64,000 nt of DNA. It comes from Phyllobacterium chamaecytisi. Lineage in GTDB: Bacteria > Pseudomonadota > Alphaproteobacteria > Rhizobiales > Rhizobiaceae. Positions 60,811-64,000 of the stretch are shown in pieces; the first letter of the stretch is position 1, and the number at the start of each line of letters is the position of its first letter. The position numbers and the translations under genes were made by a program. The stretch covers positions 1-64,000 of the forward strand of contig NZ_JAIQWW010000013.1 of the NCBI RefSeq assembly GCF_020164455.1, read 5' to 3'. The notes beneath the pieces were generated by a model. It was not told where the DNA came from. It made no database searches and was given only the letters and a program-made list of their open reading frames with translations.

Positions 60811-61695
60811 ATGAAGGGAATAATCCTCGCAGGTGGAAGCGGTACACGTCTCTATCCATTGACCATCGCCGTCTCGAAGCAAATGCTTCCCATCTACGAC
60901 AAGCCGATGATCTATTATCCGCTGAGCGTTCTAATGCTGGCGGGAATACGAGACATTCTGGTGATTTCGACACCGCATGATTTGCCGCTGTTCCAGAAGC
61001 TTTTGGGGGATGGCCGCGATTTCGGCGTGAATTTTTCCTATGCGGAACAGCCAAATCCAAATGGCCTCGCGGAGGCGTTCATCATCGGTCGGGAGTTTAT
61101 CGGAGACGATAGCGTTGCGATGATCCTTGGCGACAATATTTACTTCGGAGATGGTCTGTCCAACCTCTGCCAGCAGGCGTCGACCGGCGAAAAGGGTGGC
61201 ACGGTTTTTGCGTATCATGTCGATAACCCGCAACGCTATGGCGTCGTCGAGTTCGACAAGGCCTCGGGGCAGGTGCTTTCCATCGAAGAAAAGCCAATCA
61301 AGCCGAAATCGAGCTGGGCCGTAACCGGCCTGTATTTCTATGACAACGAAGTTGTCGATATCGCGAGATCCATCAAGCCCTCCCACCGCGGTGAACTGGA
61401 GATTACGAGCGTCAACAATATCTATCTTGAGCGCGGCGATTTGCGGGTTCAGCGATTGGGACGCGGCTATGCCTGGCTCGATACGGGGACGCACGACAGT
61501 CTGCATGAGGCCTCTTCGTTCGTGCGCACCATCGAACACCGCCAAGGCATCAAGATCGCCTGCCCGGAGGAAATTGGCCTGGAATGGGGTTGGCTGAATG
61601 CCGAGCAGGTTTTGGAACGAGCAGATAAAATGGGCAAGACCGAATATGCCGCTTACTTGCGCCGCCGCGCAGCGGAGGTCGGAAACGATGATTGA
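60811..61695 (+). CDS. rmlA: Glucose-1-phosphate thymidylyltransferase
   Basis: 294 aa. Nucleotide-binding [38 protein letters not shown] and [11 protein letters not shown] are diagnostic RmlA blocks. Makes dTDP-glucose, first step of dTDP-L-rhamnose synthesis. SD AAGGAAGAGG. Starts the rml operon; the divergent 230-bp gap to the glycosyltransferase must hold both promoters, but none stands out. Confidence 0.96.
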   Translation: MKGIILAGGSGTRLYPLTIAVSKQMLPIYDKPMIYYPLSVLMLAGIRDILVISTPHDLPLFQKLLGDGRDFGVNFSYAEQPNPNGLAEAFIIGREFIGDDSVAMILGDNIYFGDGLSNLCQQASTGEKGGTVFAYHVDNPQRYGVVEFDKASGQVLSIEEKPIKPKSSWAVTGLYFYDNEVVDIARSIKPSHRGELEITSVNNIYLERGDLRVQRLGRGYAWLDTGTHDSLHEASSFVRTIEHRQGIKIACPEEIGLEWGWLNAEQVLERADKMGKTEYAAYLRRRAAEVGNDD

Positions 61696-62242
61696 GATCA
61701 ACCCTCTCACCCTCGCGGGCGTGTTCGAAATCAAGCCGCCCAAGTTCGGCGATGACAGAGGGTTCTTCTCTGAAACCTATAATGCGCAAGCTTTAGCCAA
61801 AGCAGGGATCGATCTTGAATTCGTTCAGGACAACCACTCTCTTTCGGCTGCCAAGGGTGTGCTTCGCGGGTTGCATTATCAATTACCGCCACGTGCGCAG
61901 GATAAACTGGTACGCGTCGTTAGCGGCTCGATACTCGATATCGTTGTCGACATCCGGAGATCATCGCCGACCTTCGGGAAGTGGCTTGCACTTGAGGTAT
62001 CTGCAACGAAATGGAACCAGATCCTTGTTCCAAAAGGCTTCGCCCACGGGTTTCTGACCTTGGAGGAAAATACCGAAGTCATCTACAAGGTGACGGATTA
62101 TTATTCACCCGAGCACGATCGCAATATTCGTTTCGATGATCCTTCCATAGGTGTTGAATGGCCCTTCGAGGCCGCCGCTATTCAGCTGTCTGACAAGGAC
62201 CGGAAGGCGCCCTTGCTCGATGGTGCCGATATCTTTCCCTGA
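61688..62242 (+). CDS. rmlC: dTDP-4-dehydrorhamnose 3,5-epimerase
   Basis: 184-aa cupin. [32 protein letters not shown] (catalytic His in LRGLHYQ), [20 protein letters not shown] and [14 protein letters not shown]. The start overlaps the rmlA stop by 8 nt. Third enzyme of the pathway, though second in gene order. Confidence 0.95.
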   Translation: MIEINPLTLAGVFEIKPPKFGDDRGFFSETYNAQALAKAGIDLEFVQDNHSLSAAKGVLRGLHYQLPPRAQDKLVRVVSGSILDIVVDIRRSSPTFGKWLALEVSATKWNQILVPKGFAHGFLTLEENTEVIYKVTDYYSPEHDRNIRFDDPSIGVEWPFEAAAIQLSDKDRKAPLLDGADIFP

Positions 62243-62258
62243 GGAGCAATCGAATTTC

Positions 62259-63329
62259 ATGAAGATACTTGTTACTGGCGGCGCCGGCTTCATTGGATCA
62301 GCGGTCTGCCGTCATCTTGCCGCCAACCCGAAGAACCATGTCGTCAATGTCGACAAGCTCACCTATGCGGGCAATCTCGCTTCATTGCGCCAGCTTGAAA
62401 ACCATCCGAATTACAGCTTCGTCAAGGCCGATATCTGCGACGATGTGACTATCCTCGGCCTTCTCCGCAAGGAGAAGATCGATGCGATCATGCATCTCGC
62501 AGCCGAGAGCCATGTCGATCGCTCTATCGACGGCCCGGCCGCTTTTATCGAGACAAACATCATTGGTACGTTCCGTATGCTCAATGCGGCGCTGACCTAT
62601 TGGCGGGAACTTTCGGAGCCCAAGAAATCCGCGTTCAGATTCCATCATATTTCTACAGACGAAGTGTTCGGCGACCTGCCTTTCGACAGCGGTATCTTCA
62701 CCGAGGAAACGCCGTACGCGCCGTCGTCGCCTTACTCCGCTTCCAAGGCTGCTTCGGATCATCTGGTCCGGGCCTGGCATGAGACCTATGGCCTGCCTGT
62801 GGTGCTGTCGAATTGCTCGAACAATTACGGTCCCTTCCATTTTCCGGAAAAACTGATCCCTCTGGTCATTCTCAATGCCCTCGATGGCAAGCCCCTGCCC
62901 GTCTACGGCGCCGGTGCCAATATACGTGACTGGCTGTATGTGGAAGATCACGCCCGCGCACTCGAACTGGTCGTCACCAAGGGCAAACCCGGCGAAAGCT
63001 ACAATATCGGTGGTCGCGCGGAACGCACCAATCTCAGCGTCGTCGAAACGATCTGTGATATTCTCGACAAGAAACGTCCCCGGAGCGGTAACCGGCATTA
63101 TCGCGACCTGATCACTTTCGTCACCGACCGGCCGGGCCATGATCGCCGTTACGCCATAGATGCCTCCAAGATAGAGCGGGAGCTCGGGTGGATGCCTGCG
63201 GAAACGTTCGAGACCGGCCTGGAGCGCACTGTGCAGTGGTATCTCGACAATGAGTGGTGGTGGCAGCCAATTCGCGGCGAGCGTTATGCTGGCGAGCGGC
63301 TCGGCGCAGCGGCCAAAGGAACGTCATGA
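62259..63329 (+). CDS. rmlB: dTDP-glucose 4,6-dehydratase
   Basis: 356-aa extended SDR. NAD loop [23 protein letters not shown], catalytic STDEVFGDL with YSASKAASD (Y-x-x-x-K), and [17 protein letters not shown] 13 nt upstream. An upstream in-frame extension over rmlC is not used. Confidence 0.96.
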   Translation: MKILVTGGAGFIGSAVCRHLAANPKNHVVNVDKLTYAGNLASLRQLENHPNYSFVKADICDDVTILGLLRKEKIDAIMHLAAESHVDRSIDGPAAFIETNIIGTFRMLNAALTYWRELSEPKKSAFRFHHISTDEVFGDLPFDSGIFTEETPYAPSSPYSASKAASDHLVRAWHETYGLPVVLSNCSNNYGPFHFPEKLIPLVILNALDGKPLPVYGAGANIRDWLYVEDHARALELVVTKGKPGESYNIGGRAERTNLSVVETICDILDKKRPRSGNRHYRDLITFVTDRPGHDRRYAIDASKIERELGWMPAETFETGLERTVQWYLDNEWWWQPIRGERYAGERLGAAAKGTS

Positions 63330-64000
63330 GGATTGTCGTTACGGGACGAGAGGGACAAGTCGTACGCAGCCTCATCGAACGGGCAGCATATCAGCCTTCA
63401 ATCGAGCTCATTGCTCTCGGACGCCCGGAGTTCGATCTGACGCGCACCGAAACCGTCTCTGAAGCAATCTATGCCGCCAGGCCAAATCTGGTCGTCTCTG
63501 CGGCAGCATATACGGCAGTTGATCTTGCCGAGGACGAACCCGAGCTGGCCCATGCCGTTAATGCAGTCGGTGCGGGAATTGTGGCGCAAGCTGCCGCGAC
63601 GGTAGGAGCCCCTGTAATCCATCTCTCCACGGATTATGTGTTTTCTGGAGAGGGTGATAGGCCTTATACAGAAACCGATCCGACTGGACCGCGCGGCGTT
63701 TATGGCCAATCGAAACTCGAGGGTGAAATGACCGTCGCTGCCGCCAACCCTCGCCATCTGATCTTGCGGACAGCGTGGGTCTATAGCCCGTTCGGCAAGA
63801 ACTTTGTGAAGACGATGCTCAAGCTGGCGGAAAGCCGCGACACCGTGTCGGTGGTTTCGGATCAATGGGGCAATCCCACATCAGCGCTCGATATAGCAGA
63901 TGCTATTTTGCGAGTTGCCGACCGGCTGCGGACAGACCCGGCATTCGATGCTTTCGGCATCTACCATCTCGCGGGCAGCGGCGACACGAACTGGAGCTCG
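63326..64000 (+). CDS. rmlD: dTDP-4-dehydrorhamnose reductase, truncated by the window edge
   Basis: 225 codons are open to the last base. RmlD motifs: [12 protein letters not shown] near the start, [28 protein letters not shown], and YGQSKLEGE (Y-x-x-x-K). Overlaps rmlB by ATGA. Completes the dTDP-L-rhamnose set; the C-terminal quarter is missing because the window ends. Confidence 0.93.
   Translation, partial: MRIVVTGREGQVVRSLIERAAYQPSIELIALGRPEFDLTRTETVSEAIYAARPNLVVSAAAYTAVDLAEDEPELAHAVNAVGAGIVAQAAATVGAPVIHLSTDYVFSGEGDRPYTETDPTGPRGVYGQSKLEGEMTVAAANPRHLILRTAWVYSPFGKNFVKTMLKLAESRDTVSVVSDQWGNPTSALDIADAILRVADRLRTDPAFDAFGIYHLAGSGDTNWSS

Noticed and set aside
1-64000. rRNA operons, tmRNA, RNase P RNA or SRP RNA
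   Set aside because: None of their conserved core sequences was recognised; only one complete tRNA was found.

Overview
The window is a chromosomal segment from an alphaproteobacterium of the order Hyphomicrobiales (Rhizobiales). The relatives that best fit are Brucella/Ochrobactrum, Phyllobacterium and Mesorhizobium-like bacteria. The reasons are the rhizobial-style ABC sugar-acid operon, the TamA/TamB pair, a RutR-controlled reductive pyrimidine pathway, an alphaproteobacterial tRNA-Gln(CTG), and prophage families (DUF6074, DUF3102, Tat-signal phage protein) common in rhizobia. The genus is an inference; no rRNA lies in the window.

Layout. (1) 1-2.5 kb: glpD and a DeoR/GlpR-type repressor, with a long inverted repeat over the repressor start. 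(2) 2.5-13.5 kb: a LacI-type repressor diverging from a nine-gene catabolic operon. The operon encodes a DenD-like dehydrogenase, an SDR, a complete CUT1 sugar ABC transporter, an IlvD/Edd sugar-acid dehydratase, a second SDR and an FAH-family hydrolase. Together they can import a sugar or sugar acid and take it by the non-phosphorylating diketo-3-deoxy route to pyruvate plus a small acid or aldehyde. (3) 13.5-20.1 kb: tamB and tamA, coupled and transcribed leftward, with a MITE-like 358-bp palindromic repeat sitting on the tamA start. (4) 20.7-23 kb: a stand-alone RAM-domain (Lrp) protein and ilvD. (5) 23-32.3 kb: a leftward operon for pyrimidine/hydantoin use (aminotransferase, carbamoyl-amino-acid hydrolase, dihydropyrimidinase, ABC transporter, GNAT), divergent from rutR, with a near-perfect RutR operator between. 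(6) 32.4-40.7 kb: orphan kdpDE, an atypical SDR, an OsmC protein, a YHS-like miniprotein, an ArsR/AHSA1 pair, an EamA exporter and a TetR/NIPSNAP pair.

(7) 40.8-57.2 kb: a 16.4-kb integrated element in the 3' half of tRNA-Gln(CTG), bounded by 38-bp att repeats. Its left end has an excisionase-like gene and a string of unfamiliar cargo genes, several with HEPN-like features. Its centre-right is a leftward phage block: HTH regulator, Tat-signal protein, replication protein with in-gene iterons, DUF6074, ClpP-like protease, carbohydrate-binding-repeat protein, HNH nuclease, terminase small subunit, tail-type proteins. Its right end carries an Arc-type regulator, the tyrosine integrase and a membrane protein. 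Large terminase, portal, capsid and tail-tube genes are all missing, so it is either a decayed prophage or a phage-satellite-like element.

(8) 57.4-64 kb: a polysaccharide cluster with a phosphohexomutase, two GT2 glycosyltransferases and the dTDP-L-rhamnose genes rmlA, rmlC, rmlB and rmlD, the last cut by the window edge.
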